Below are positions 1 to 7,841 of a DNA stretch of 64,000 nt, in pieces. The DNA is from Cellvibrio mixtus subsp. mixtus J3-8 (GTDB lineage: Bacteria > Pseudomonadota > Gammaproteobacteria > Pseudomonadales > Cellvibrionaceae): positions 319,580 through 383,579 of the forward strand of contig NZ_KN266209.1 of NCBI RefSeq assembly GCF_000766945.1, written 5' to 3'. A program made the translations under genes and the position numbers. Numbering within the stretch: the stretch's first letter is position 1; every line of letters starts with the position of its first letter. A model generated the notes under the pieces. That model saw only the letters and a list, made by a program, of their open reading frames with translations, searched no databases and had not been told where the DNA came from.

Positions 1-643
1 TCATATCCGCCAATGTGGCGATAGTAGTGCCTGCACCAAACGAACTGGTCTCAACAATAAATGCACCTTCTTTATAAGGCAGATCCAGAATCATACCGGT
101 GACAGTTGCCGGGATCATGTTTGACACTTTGTCAGATTTCTTGGTCGCACCGGATTTCATCAACAATAAATTGTTTTCTGCCGATGTCACAGCTTCACGC
201 TGCAAGTCGTAATTCAATAGAAACTTGTTGTACTCAGATGCAGAAATTAATTTATCGGCAAAGAGTTTTTTCTGGCGATCAAACTCAACCGTGGCATTTT
301 GCAAATTCAATTTTGCAGTTTCCAGTTGGGATTCAGCCTGGTTAAGCAACACCATACTCGGAGCAAGCGTAATCTTGGCGATGATATCGCCTTTATTTAC
401 GTTCTGGCCGGCAACAACATACAACTGCTCCACCACACCGGATACTTGCGATTTAATTTCCACTTCGCGACGTGGAATCACTTTACCCACGGCGACTGTC
501 TTTTTCACGATGGTAGTTTTAAATACAGCATCAGAGGTGTAGGTAACGGGTTTCTCCTGGGATTTGTTATACAAAAATACCGCTGTGCCGATAAACACAA
601 CCGCAATCAAACCCAACACTGCGTACCAAATAAACTTTTTCAT
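1..643 (-). CDS. MacA/HlyD-type periplasmic membrane-fusion protein (partial, C-terminus outside window)
   Basis: An open frame begins with ATG at 643 and runs off the left edge; 214 codons are visible. The N-terminus is a membrane anchor (about residues 2-24, starting MKKFIWYAVLGL). It is followed by a biotinyl/lipoyl-like half-motif (SQVSGVVEQLYVVAGQNV, then KGDIIAKI) and an Ala/Gln/Leu-rich coiled-coil hairpin (about residues 85-160, with LLNQAESQLETAKLNLQNA). This is the adaptor architecture of RND/ABC tripartite exporters, which links an inner-membrane pump to an outer-membrane channel. It lies 72 nt downstream of the permease at 716-1981 in the same direction, so it probably ends this ABC export operon. 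A reverse-complement Shine-Dalgarno AAGGA lies just before the start. The substrate cannot be read from sequence. Confidence 0.88.
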   Translation of the reverse strand, partial: MKKFIWYAVLGLIAVVFIGTAVFLYNKSQEKPVTYTSDAVFKTTIVKKTVAVGKVIPRREVEIKSQVSGVVEQLYVVAGQNVNKGDIIAKITLAPSMVLLNQAESQLETAKLNLQNATVEFDRQKKLFADKLISASEYNKFLLNYDLQREAVTSAENNLLLMKSGATKKSDKVSNMIPATVTGMILDLPYKEGAFIVETSSFGAGTTIATLADM

Positions 644-715
644 GGTGTCCTTCTTTGCTATTGCTGAAAAAAATGTTTTTAGAATATGTAACGGTTAAAC
701 AGGTAAAATTCCTGA

Positions 716-1981
716 CTATTCATCTTGCAGCGCAACGATTGGATTTACGCCCGCTGCTTTGGCTGCTGGCATCAACGATGCAAGCAAACCCGATATTACT
801 AATACAATTAACGCCGTGAATGCCGTGGTAAAATCCACTTCCGGTTTACCAAAAAATCCTGCTTTTCCACCGCTGGCTTCCAGCAATTTGGCGATACCTT
901 CCAACAGCAACACGCCCATTACCAAACCGAAATACCCCGCTACGGTGGTGATGAAAATCGATTCCTGGACAATCATGCCGATAATAGAATTAGGTGTGGC
1001 GCCGAGCGCTTTGCGCAAACCGATTTCGCGCGTGCGCTCTTTCACTACGATCAGCATGATATTCCCCACTCCGATCGCACCAGCCATGATGGTGCCAATC
1101 GCTACGACCCAACTGAATACTTTTATGCCAGTAAACAAACCTTCGATTTTGTCGAATTCGTTTTGCAAATTAAAACTGCCAAATACACCGACGTCATTGG
1201 GGTCTACTTTTTTTAATTCAGAGAGATATTTTTTTACATTCTCCTCTGCGACGCGCGCATGCAAACCCGGTTTGGGCTGGATAACAAAACTGCCGATCCA
1301 TCCAACCTGGTTAAAGGCGTAGCGCAGGGTATCGTTGGGAATATAAATTTTTTCCTCTTCCTGCTGCTGGTTACCATTAGCAAGTGATTTAAATACACCA
1401 ACTACTTTAAAACTGATGCCGTTGATAGTGATATCAGCACCGACAGGGTTTTCACCTTCGGCAAACAGCTGCGTGCGTACACGTGTACCGATGATAACGG
1501 TCTTGCGTTTTTCGCGATCATCAAACTCATTGATGCTGCGGCCTTCGATCATTGCCAGTGAGTTAATGTTTTCCATCTTTGCGTGTATCCCTTCCACAAA
1601 GAACGTACCGTTTTTATCCTTGTGTACCGCATAAGGCGGCGTCCCACTCCAGATACCTACGGAATTTTGGCCGCGAATAAAACCGACACTGGGCACATTT
1701 TTTTCGATCGCGGCAACATCTTCCGGTTTAAAGGCGATTTGCCTGCCGATTGGCATACCCTGGTAAGGCAATTGCGTATGACCTTGTACCCACACCCACA
1801 CAATATTGGGTACGCGCGGGAAACCTTCGTTTACTCCATTTTCCAATCCCTTACCCGCTCCAAGCAGAACGGTAAGCATAAAAATGCCCCAGAACACACC
1901 AAAGGCAGTCAATGTGGTACGCAATTTATGTTGGCCAAAAGTTTTAAAAATCTCTTGCCACTTTTCGGTATCAATAATCAT
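716..1981 (-). CDS. MacB/FtsX-type ABC transporter permease (type B, copy 2)
   Basis: This 421-residue protein has an N-terminal transmembrane segment (KLRTTLTAFGVFWGIFMLTVL), a large periplasmic MacB-PCD-like domain (about residues 45-270), then three C-terminal membrane helices of the FtsX fold. The FtsX core motif VKERTREIGLRKALGATPNS lies around residue 315. It starts IDTEKWQEIFKTFG, closely like the permease at 4208-5467 (DVDKWQEILTSLG), so the two form one subtype (B). It is translated 12 nt after the type A permease at 1994-3229, with an AGGAA ribosome-binding site. It probably forms a heterodimeric mechanotransmission-type exporter with that permease and the ATPase at 3252-3980. The substrate is unknown. 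Confidence 0.9.
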   Translation of the reverse strand: MIIDTEKWQEIFKTFGQHKLRTTLTAFGVFWGIFMLTVLLGAGKGLENGVNEGFPRVPNIVWVWVQGHTQLPYQGMPIGRQIAFKPEDVAAIEKNVPSVGFIRGQNSVGIWSGTPPYAVHKDKNGTFFVEGIHAKMENINSLAMIEGRSINEFDDREKRKTVIIGTRVRTQLFAEGENPVGADITINGISFKVVGVFKSLANGNQQQEEEKIYIPNDTLRYAFNQVGWIGSFVIQPKPGLHARVAEENVKKYLSELKKVDPNDVGVFGSFNLQNEFDKIEGLFTGIKVFSWVVAIGTIMAGAIGVGNIMLIVVKERTREIGLRKALGATPNSIIGMIVQESIFITTVAGYFGLVMGVLLLEGIAKLLEASGGKAGFFGKPEVDFTTAFTALIVLVISGLLASLMPAAKAAGVNPIVALQDE

Positions 1982-1993
1982 CAGTGGTTCCTG

Positions 1994-3229
1994 CTAATCC
2001 GCACGCATGGCTTCAATCGGCATAATTTTCGCCGCACGCAGTGCGGGTACCAGGCCCGCCAACGCACCGACAACAATCAATAAAATAATGGCCGTAATGG
2101 CAACCTGAAAATTAACTTCCGGATTTTTAAAGAATGGCAATTGCGCGCCCACGGAATTCAATCCAAATGAAATCAATTCAATTAAACCTACCCCCATAAC
2201 CAGGCCCGCGTAACCGGCGATACTCGTCACCAGGATCGATTCCAGCAACAAGGTACTTACAATACTGAACGGTGTCGCGCCGAGCGCTTTGCGAATACCG
2301 ATTTCACGGGTGCGCTCCTTCACGGTAATAATCATGATATTGCTCACGCCCACAATACCCGCCATTAACGTGCCCAGTCCTACAAACCAGATAAATGAAT
2401 TAATACCGAGGAATAATCCGTTCACCATTTTCGCTGGCTCCGCCATATTGAATGAGCGGATTGCGCGTTTATCTTCCGGTGATACCGAATGGCGGCGCTG
2501 TAATAATTCGATTACCTTTTTCTCTACTTCAAAACCATCCAACCCTAAATGCGGACGCAACCAGATAGAGCCGATGCGATTACTGGTACCAAACATTTTC
2601 TGGAAAGTTGATTGCGGGATGTATACGCGCTCTGAATCGCGTCCGCGGTTTCCTTTGTCGTAAAACACACCCACTACTTTCATTACCACACCGTTAACGC
2701 GAATATCTTTATTGACCGGATCCACATCCTTGCCAAACAAACGTTCCGCCACAACAGTGCCGATCACAGCAATTTTGCGTAATTCTTTTTCATCAAACGG
2801 ATTCAGTTTGCGCCCCAGGTTAAAGGGAATACTTTCTTTCACATCAAAATATTCATCGGGCACACCATGCACACCGAAGCTGGCATTCTTGCGCCCATAC
2901 ACAAGTGAAATGCCATCGCGCTGGCTTTCAGCGGCGATAAAACGAACCTCGGGAATTTGTTGTTTGATTGCATCGACATCGTCTTGTGTTAACTGGATTT
3001 GCCGACCCAACCCCATGCCTTTGTAAGCCACCGAGGTTGTACCTGTGTAGGCGATAATAAAATCCAGTACATCGGAGCCGAAATCTTCATAAACACCGTT
3101 TTGCATACCGCGCCCGGCCCCGAGCAGCAGTATCAACATAAATATTCCCCAAAACACACCAAATGCAGTGAGCGCAGTGCGTAATTTATTCATACGCAAG
3201 GTGTAGAGAATTTCCTGTAAACCGTCCAT
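1994..3229 (-). CDS. MacB/FtsX-type ABC transporter permease (type A, copy 2)
   Basis: This is a 411-residue inner-membrane permease with one N-terminal helix (LRTALTAFGVFWGIFMLILL), a periplasmic domain, and three C-terminal helices with the FtsX motif VKERTREIGIRKALGATPFS. It begins MDGLQEILYTLRMNK, matching MDSLQEILFTLRQNK of the permease at 5482-6732 and so defining subtype A. The start at 3229 has AGAAGG 5 nt upstream. It sits 22 nt downstream of the ATPase gene and 12 nt upstream of the type B permease, so all three are surely co-transcribed. The family couples cytoplasmic ATP hydrolysis to periplasmic conformational change; the cargo is unknown. Confidence 0.9.
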   Translation of the reverse strand: MDGLQEILYTLRMNKLRTALTAFGVFWGIFMLILLLGAGRGMQNGVYEDFGSDVLDFIIAYTGTTSVAYKGMGLGRQIQLTQDDVDAIKQQIPEVRFIAAESQRDGISLVYGRKNASFGVHGVPDEYFDVKESIPFNLGRKLNPFDEKELRKIAVIGTVVAERLFGKDVDPVNKDIRVNGVVMKVVGVFYDKGNRGRDSERVYIPQSTFQKMFGTSNRIGSIWLRPHLGLDGFEVEKKVIELLQRRHSVSPEDKRAIRSFNMAEPAKMVNGLFLGINSFIWFVGLGTLMAGIVGVSNIMIITVKERTREIGIRKALGATPFSIVSTLLLESILVTSIAGYAGLVMGVGLIELISFGLNSVGAQLPFFKNPEVNFQVAITAIILLIVVGALAGLVPALRAAKIMPIEAMRAD

Positions 3230-3251
3230 ATCGCCTTCTTATAGGTAGCAA

Positions 3252-3980
3252 TCAACCAAGGATTTCTTCTTCATCCTGATCGGCAATTTCGTTGGCATGA
3301 TGAGAGTGATGATGATGACCAGAAACAATTAATCCATCTTTTAAAATAATCTGGCGCTGGGTTTGGTCAGCAATATCCTGTTCGTGGGTAACAATCACAA
3401 TGGTGTTACCCAGTTGATGGATTTCTTTCATCAACGACATTACTTCTTGCGTCGTCTGGCTATCCAGCGCACCGGTCGGTTCGTCCGCAAGAATTACTTT
3501 GGGTTTGGTTACCAATGCGCGTGCAATAGCCACACGTTGTTTTTGTCCACCCGACATTTCATTGGGCATGTGTTTGGCGCGATGGGAAAGACCTACCATT
3601 TCCAGATATTTATCAGCGCGGTAATTGCGCTCTTTTCGACTTATACCCTGGTAATACAACGGCAATGCAACATTCTCGGTCGCATTTTTAAATGGCAATA
3701 AGTTGAACGATTGAAAAACAAAACCGAGCAATTCATTGCGCAATTTAGCGGCGGTTTTTTCTTTTAGATTTTTAATTTCGCGACCGGCGAGAAAATAATC
3801 GCCCTCATCGTGGCTATCCAGGATACCGAGTATATTTAACAATGTAGATTTGCCGGAACCTGATGACCCCATGATCGATACCAATTCACCTTCGCGGATA
3901 TGCAAATCAATTCCCTTTAGCACATGCAAAGGCTGCTCACCGGAATGGTAGTATTTGTGGATGTTATGTAATTTGATCAT
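3252..3980 (-). CDS. ABC transporter ATP-binding protein (MacB/LolD class) with a His-rich tail
   Basis: This 242-residue nucleotide-binding subunit has Walker [10 protein letters not shown] (about residues 38-46), the Q-loop in VFQSFNLLP, the ABC signature MSGGQKQR, Walker B VILADEP, and the H-loop VTHE. It resembles LolD/MacB ATPases. It is the only ATPase among four permeases, so it probably energises both pairs. The last 25 residues carry a histidine cluster (GHHHHSHH) and an acidic end (DQDEEEILG), which the family does not need. A 227-nt gap upstream separates it from permease pair 1, so it may have its own promoter. The start at 3980 has AGGAAG upstream. Confidence 0.93.
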   Translation of the reverse strand: MIKLHNIHKYYHSGEQPLHVLKGIDLHIREGELVSIMGSSGSGKSTLLNILGILDSHDEGDYFLAGREIKNLKEKTAAKLRNELLGFVFQSFNLLPFKNATENVALPLYYQGISRKERNYRADKYLEMVGLSHRAKHMPNEMSGGQKQRVAIARALVTKPKVILADEPTGALDSQTTQEVMSLMKEIHQLGNTIVIVTHEQDIADQTQRQIILKDGLIVSGHHHHSHHANEIADQDEEEILG

Positions 3981-4207
3981 GATGGCTTCCTGTTATCTGT
4001 ATGCTGTGAGCCTGATGTACCTCTCACCAGCTTAGAGGCTTTTGCACTGTTCTCCGATTACATTTACGTTGACTTAACACTTTTGTGACAAGTGTCAGTA
4101 CCTATCGATTAACGAGTATCGGTTGATAAACTTTGACCGGTGCATTTTGCCGCTGTTATTTCATTGGATGTGTATCTAATTGTTTTGGATTCACTCGCGC
4201 GAAAAAA
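3981..4207. promoter_or_regulatory. Gap inside the ABC cluster with a TGACA-AG-TGTCA palindrome
   Basis: This 227-nt non-coding gap separates permease pair 1 from the ATPase gene. At 4086-4097 it holds a perfect inverted repeat TGACA-AG-TGTCA. Next to it are two imperfect direct repeats, TATCGATTAAC and TATCGGTTGA (about 4104-4130). It is the only long break in an otherwise tightly packed minus-strand cluster. That fits an internal promoter with an operator for ATPase-permease-permease-adaptor, but I could not assign clear -35/-10 boxes. Confidence 0.4.
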
Positions 4208-5467
4208 TTATTCATCCTGCAATGCAGTTATAGGATTTACCGACGCGGCCTTGGCGGCGGGCAAGAGTGCAGCGAGAACACCGGTTAACACCAAAACGCT
4301 TAATGCCATAAGGGCGATTTTGATATCAATATAAGGTGAAGCAAATAATCCCTCACCCTGCCCCAACTTGATCAGCAGCGCGCGAATACCTTCTAGCAGT
4401 AATACCCCGGTTGTAAGCCCGGCGTAACCGGCAATAAATGTAATTACTAATGATTCATGGATAATCATTAAACTGATATTCGTCGGTGTTGCCCCCATGG
4501 CTTTGCGCAAACCAATCTCACGTGTGCGTTCTTTCACAACCACCAACATAATATTACCGACGCCGATCACACCAGCGATGATAGTGCCAATCGCGACCAT
4601 CCAGCTAAAGCCCAACACCCCGTCAACCAGGCCGCGATTCATCTGGTAGTTTTGTTCCATATTAAAACCTCCAATCACGCCAGTATCGTTCGGATGAATC
4701 TTTTTACGCTCATATAACAATTTTTTTACGTCGCGCTCCATATCAAAAGCGCTGAAACCGGGTTTGGGTGAAAAAAACAAAACGTGAAAAGCATCCATCT
4801 GGTTAAAAGCCTGGCGCAAGGTTTCATTGGGTAAAAATATTTTGCCGTTAGCTTCTTGTGCACCATCGGGTTCATTGGATTTATAAATACCGACAACTTT
4901 AAATTTTACGCCGCCAACAATAATGGACTCACCAATGGGATTAACACCATTTTTAAATAGCACTTCTTTTACACGTGTGCCTATTACGGCGATTTTTCGT
5001 TTTTCTTTTTCATCAAGCGGGTTAATGAAACGGCCTTCGATCATGCGGATAAATTCAAAGGGCTCCCAACCGGCATGGGTGCCCGATACTGAAAAAGAAC
5101 CACTTTCTTTACCGTAAACAATATATTGCGCCGCACCAAAGTTACCGAGGTTATTTTTACCATCGACCAGATTTACCGACGCAATAGATTGGCGAATTGC
5201 ATCCACATCCTCCTGGGTAAATTTTATTGCACGGCCTTTACTTAATCCTTCAAAACTGAGTTGGGTAGTATTGGAGGTCCAAAAAATCACCACACTTTTT
5301 GCATCACCAAAAATTTTTTCAATTTTAGTTCCAAAGCCGGTGCCAAAACCGAGCAGTATCACTAACATAAAAATGCCCCAGAAAACCCCGAACGCCGTTA
5401 GGCCGGTGCGTAATTTTTGCTTGCCTAAGCTGGTGAGTATTTCTTGCCACTTATCCACATCAAACAT
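4208..5467 (-). CDS. MacB/FtsX-type ABC transporter permease (type B, copy 1)
   Basis: This 419-residue permease has an N-terminal membrane helix (LRTGLTAFGVFWGIFMLVIL), a periplasmic MacB-PCD-like domain with an IAVIGTRVKEVLF segment, and three C-terminal helices with VKERTREIGLRKAMGATPTN. Over its whole length it is clearly paralogous to the permease at 716-1981 (both end in PITALQDE or PIVALQDE). It is translated 14 nt downstream of the type A permease, with AGGAAG as ribosome-binding site. It probably pairs with that permease. It has no dedicated ATPase in the window. Confidence 0.9.
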   Translation of the reverse strand: MFDVDKWQEILTSLGKQKLRTGLTAFGVFWGIFMLVILLGFGTGFGTKIEKIFGDAKSVVIFWTSNTTQLSFEGLSKGRAIKFTQEDVDAIRQSIASVNLVDGKNNLGNFGAAQYIVYGKESGSFSVSGTHAGWEPFEFIRMIEGRFINPLDEKEKRKIAVIGTRVKEVLFKNGVNPIGESIIVGGVKFKVVGIYKSNEPDGAQEANGKIFLPNETLRQAFNQMDAFHVLFFSPKPGFSAFDMERDVKKLLYERKKIHPNDTGVIGGFNMEQNYQMNRGLVDGVLGFSWMVAIGTIIAGVIGVGNIMLVVVKERTREIGLRKAMGATPTNISLMIIHESLVITFIAGYAGLTTGVLLLEGIRALLIKLGQGEGLFASPYIDIKIALMALSVLVLTGVLAALLPAAKAASVNPITALQDE

Positions 5468-5481
5468 AATTTACTTCCTGT

Positions 5482-6732
5482 TTATTCTGCTTTCATGGCT
5501 TCAATGGGTGTGATGCGCGCTGCGCGCAAGGCGGGCATTAACCCTGCAATAACACCAGCCAGAATCAGTAATATCAATGCACTCACTGCAACACCCATAT
5601 CAATATCCGGCTGACGAAAAAACGGTAATTCGATTTTCATTTTCGTGAGTAATGCTGATACACCTTCAAGAATCCCCACGCCCAATACCAAACCGCTATA
5701 ACCCGCAATACTGGTGACCAATACCGATTCAAATAACAAGCTGCCAACAATGGATGCGGGATTTGCGCCCAATGCTTTACGAATACCGATTTCACGCGTG
5801 CGTTCTTTCACAGTGATAATCATGATGTTGCTCACGCCCACAATTCCTGCGAGCAAGGTGCCGATTCCCACCATCCAGATAAACATATTCAAACCGGTAA
5901 ACATTGCATTAAGGTCAGCGGCTTCACGCGCTTTATTGCTAACTTCAATTGCACGTACATCGTCGGGTGCAATTTTGTGGCGCTGTTTAAGCAACGTTAG
6001 AATTTGTTCTTCCAGTTTTATGCCGTCAACACCGGCCTTTGGGCGCACCGTAATCAAAGAAACTTCCTGCCCGCCACCAAATGCCTTTTTGAAAGCAGTG
6101 ACCGGCAAATAAACCCGTTCAGACATACGACCCTGATTGCCTTTATCAAAAAACAAACCAATCACTTTGAATGAAATACCGTTGATTTGAATTTCCTTAC
6201 CAATCGCTTCAGCATGGGTCGTAAATAATCGTTCACTCACACGCGTGCCGATAACTACCACTTTACGATTGTCATCTTCATCCAATAAATTCAAACGGCG
6301 ACCATCATCGAAGCGGACTTTTTCCTTAATATTGAAATATTGGTCAGCCACACCCAGCACACCGAAGCTGCCGGATTTGGGCCCATATGTAATTGAAACA
6401 TCAGAATTGATAAATGAACCGAGCGGGTTCTCACTGGAAATAAAACGCACCCCGGGAATTTGCTGACGCACAGCTGCCATGTCCGCTTCAGTTAATGCGA
6501 TCTTGCGGCCAACGGGTAAGCCCATGTAAGGCACAGAGGTAGTGCTGGGGAAAATCCAGATGGAATCGGCAACGTCATTGCTCCAGCCGTCGGCCAGGGC
6601 TTTTTCCATCCCACGCCCGGCGCCGAGCAACAGGATCAACATTAAAATTCCCCAGAACACACCAAAAGCGGTAAGCCCGGTACGCAGCTTGTTCTGGCGC
6701 AGGGTAAAGAGGATTTCTTGCAAACTATCCAT
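5482..6732 (-). CDS. MacB/FtsX-type ABC transporter permease (type A, copy 1)
   Basis: The ATG at 6732 gives a 416-residue protein starting MDSLQEILFTLRQNKLRTGL, aligned with the paralogue at 1994-3229 and preceded by TTGGGAAA. The frame stays open for 21 more codons upstream (to 6795), but that extension (MTGASNPSSSRVTT) has no family counterpart, so I prefer the inner start. One N-terminal helix, a periplasmic domain and three C-terminal helices with VKERTREIGIRKALGANPAS define an FtsX permease. It is the first gene of the cluster in the direction of transcription, so the cluster promoter should lie in 6733-6930. Confidence 0.88.
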   Translation of the reverse strand: MDSLQEILFTLRQNKLRTGLTAFGVFWGILMLILLLGAGRGMEKALADGWSNDVADSIWIFPSTTSVPYMGLPVGRKIALTEADMAAVRQQIPGVRFISSENPLGSFINSDVSITYGPKSGSFGVLGVADQYFNIKEKVRFDDGRRLNLLDEDDNRKVVVIGTRVSERLFTTHAEAIGKEIQINGISFKVIGLFFDKGNQGRMSERVYLPVTAFKKAFGGGQEVSLITVRPKAGVDGIKLEEQILTLLKQRHKIAPDDVRAIEVSNKAREAADLNAMFTGLNMFIWMVGIGTLLAGIVGVSNIMIITVKERTREIGIRKALGANPASIVGSLLFESVLVTSIAGYSGLVLGVGILEGVSALLTKMKIELPFFRQPDIDMGVAVSALILLILAGVIAGLMPALRAARITPIEAMKAE

Positions 6733-6920
6733 GACGATTTCCCAATCGAAAGTAGTAGTAACACGGGAACTTGAGGGATTTGACGCACCCGTCACCCGAT
6801 TGGATTCATTTCTGGTTTTTTTATTTAACGTGTACCTATGGGTGCATGCTTCAAATTAACACATGCATCAACCTCTGCAGGTGGTTTCTTCCATAAAAGG
6901 CGCATAACAATTACCAACGG

Positions 6921-6950
6921 CAAAAAATCCCCGGCAGTTAAGCTGCCGGG
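6921..6950 (-). terminator. Rho-independent terminator, minus strand
   Basis: CCCCGGCAG (6928-6936) and CTGCCGGGG (6942-6950) form a perfect 9-bp stem with loop TTAAG. On the minus strand the stem is followed by ATTTTTTG (from 6927 down to 6920), a classic intrinsic terminator. It must end a minus-strand transcript coming from the right. The only candidate there is the short frame at 6978-7121 or a non-coding RNA. Confidence 0.75.
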
Positions 6951-6977
6951 GTCAACACTGCCATTACCAGAGCGAGG

Positions 6978-7121
6978 TTATTGGCAGACATACTCACACG
7001 GAGAGAACGCCAAATTCCCAAGTTGGGGTTGGAGGAAATCTGGTATTCCCAATCTATTGGATGAAGGATGTAGAACTTTGGATTCAAGGAGCCAATAATT
7101 TTTATAGAGCCAATTGTTCAT
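6978..7121 (-). CDS. Possible small protein, 47 residues (uncertain)
   Basis: An ATG at 7121 opens a 47-codon frame starting MNNWLYKNYWLLESK and ending SPCEYVCQ, with TAA at 6978-6980, just upstream of a strong minus-strand terminator. I recognise no family. Support is positional only: a terminator pointing the right way with no other gene to serve. No convincing ribosome-binding site is visible, and the stem-loop at 7108-7129 covers the start codon. A second frame (ending MAVLTPAA inside the terminator hairpin) is also open, so this may instead be a degraded gene end or a small RNA. Confidence 0.25.
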   Translation of the reverse strand: MNNWLYKNYWLLESKVLHPSSNRLGIPDFLQPQLGNLAFSPCEYVCQ

Positions 7122-7430
7122 GATTGGCTAATAAGAATTTAAAGATGCCGGAGAATTCCCGAAGTTTTTTTAATAGCCATTGGATAAATAACGCATTAAT
7201 TGCTCAAATATTAATAAAACCTTATTCGAATTATTTTCTAAACGTTAATCAATGAATTATATAAATAATAAATTTCTTCTATGAAAATGCTATTGCGGCT
7301 TGATTCATTTTAAAAATATTGCCATTAAAATTTAAAACGACCACCAAATAGGCTAATTGACTTTACTATAGGTTAACACTAACTTTTTAATGCCATTACT
7401 ATCAATGGTATTAACAAGGAATATAAAACT

Positions 7431-7787
7431 ATGAAAGTATTTAGCGTTAAATCTATTTTTCTTTCTTTGGCGGTGTGTGGAATGTTTTCGATTGCAGCGC
7501 AAGCCAGCGCTGAGGTTTTTGAATCGAAAGGTAGTTATTACGGTAATTACACTAAACCTGGTTGTTCATGGAACATGGTTGCCTATGGGTTTTGGGGTAA
7601 TCAATCTATTTTGGTTTGCACCCATGCGAGCGGGGCAGAAATTGTTGCAACCAAATCTGTTAGCTATAACAGCTCTGGTGCTGTTGACAGCTGCACTGTT
7701 AGTGCAAATAGCATTTCTAATGTAGAAACGGTTGGTAGTGGAAGTAGCACCAATACTTGCAGCAGTTATCGTATTTCTCGCAAATAA
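7431..7787 (+). CDS. Small secreted cysteine-containing protein of unknown function
   Basis: This 118-residue protein has a clear Sec signal peptide (MKVFSVKSIFLSLAVCGMFS, then IAAQASA with likely cleavage before EVFES). The mature part of about 90 residues is rich in Ser, Gly, Asn, Tyr and Trp. It contains four cysteines (in KPGCSW, LVCTHA, DSCTVS and TNTCSSY), probably two disulfides. AAGGAATATAAAAC precedes the ATG. It is monocistronic, with an intrinsic terminator 10 nt after the stop. I do not recognise the family. The composition suits a periplasmic or extracellular beta-rich small protein. Confidence 0.75.
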   Translation: MKVFSVKSIFLSLAVCGMFSIAAQASAEVFESKGSYYGNYTKPGCSWNMVAYGFWGNQSILVCTHASGAEIVATKSVSYNSSGAVDSCTVSANSISNVETVGSGSSTNTCSSYRISRK

Positions 7788-7795
7788 TTTATCGC

Positions 7796-7829
7796 AAAAA
7801 AAAGCCGGGATTCTATCCCGGCTTTTTTT
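7796..7829. terminator. Bidirectional intrinsic terminator
   Basis: GCCGGGAT (7804-7811) pairs with ATCCCGGC (7815-7822) around a TCT loop, flanked by an A-run on the left and seven Ts on the right. It lies between the converging ends of the small secreted protein gene (plus) and leuA (minus), so it can serve both. Confidence 0.88.
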
Positions 7830-7841
7830 GTTATTTAAAAA

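Larger units (their letters stand above)
6733..7430. other. AT-rich intergenic region between the ABC cluster and a small secreted protein gene
   Basis: This stretch of about 700 nt has no long coding frame. It contains a strong intrinsic terminator for minus-strand transcription (6921-6950) and a possible 47-codon minus-strand frame just upstream of it (6978-7121). A 7-bp stem-loop (AGCCAAT at 7108-7114 pairing with ATTGGCT at 7123-7129) overlaps the start of that frame. The part from 7130 to 7430 is very AT-rich and holds the presumed promoter of the gene at 7431. I recognise no mobile element. Confidence 0.5.

Noticed and set aside
5451..5459. Perfect DnaA box TTATCCACA
   Set aside because: Single isolated box within the coding sequence of an ABC permease, far from other origin features; expected by chance.
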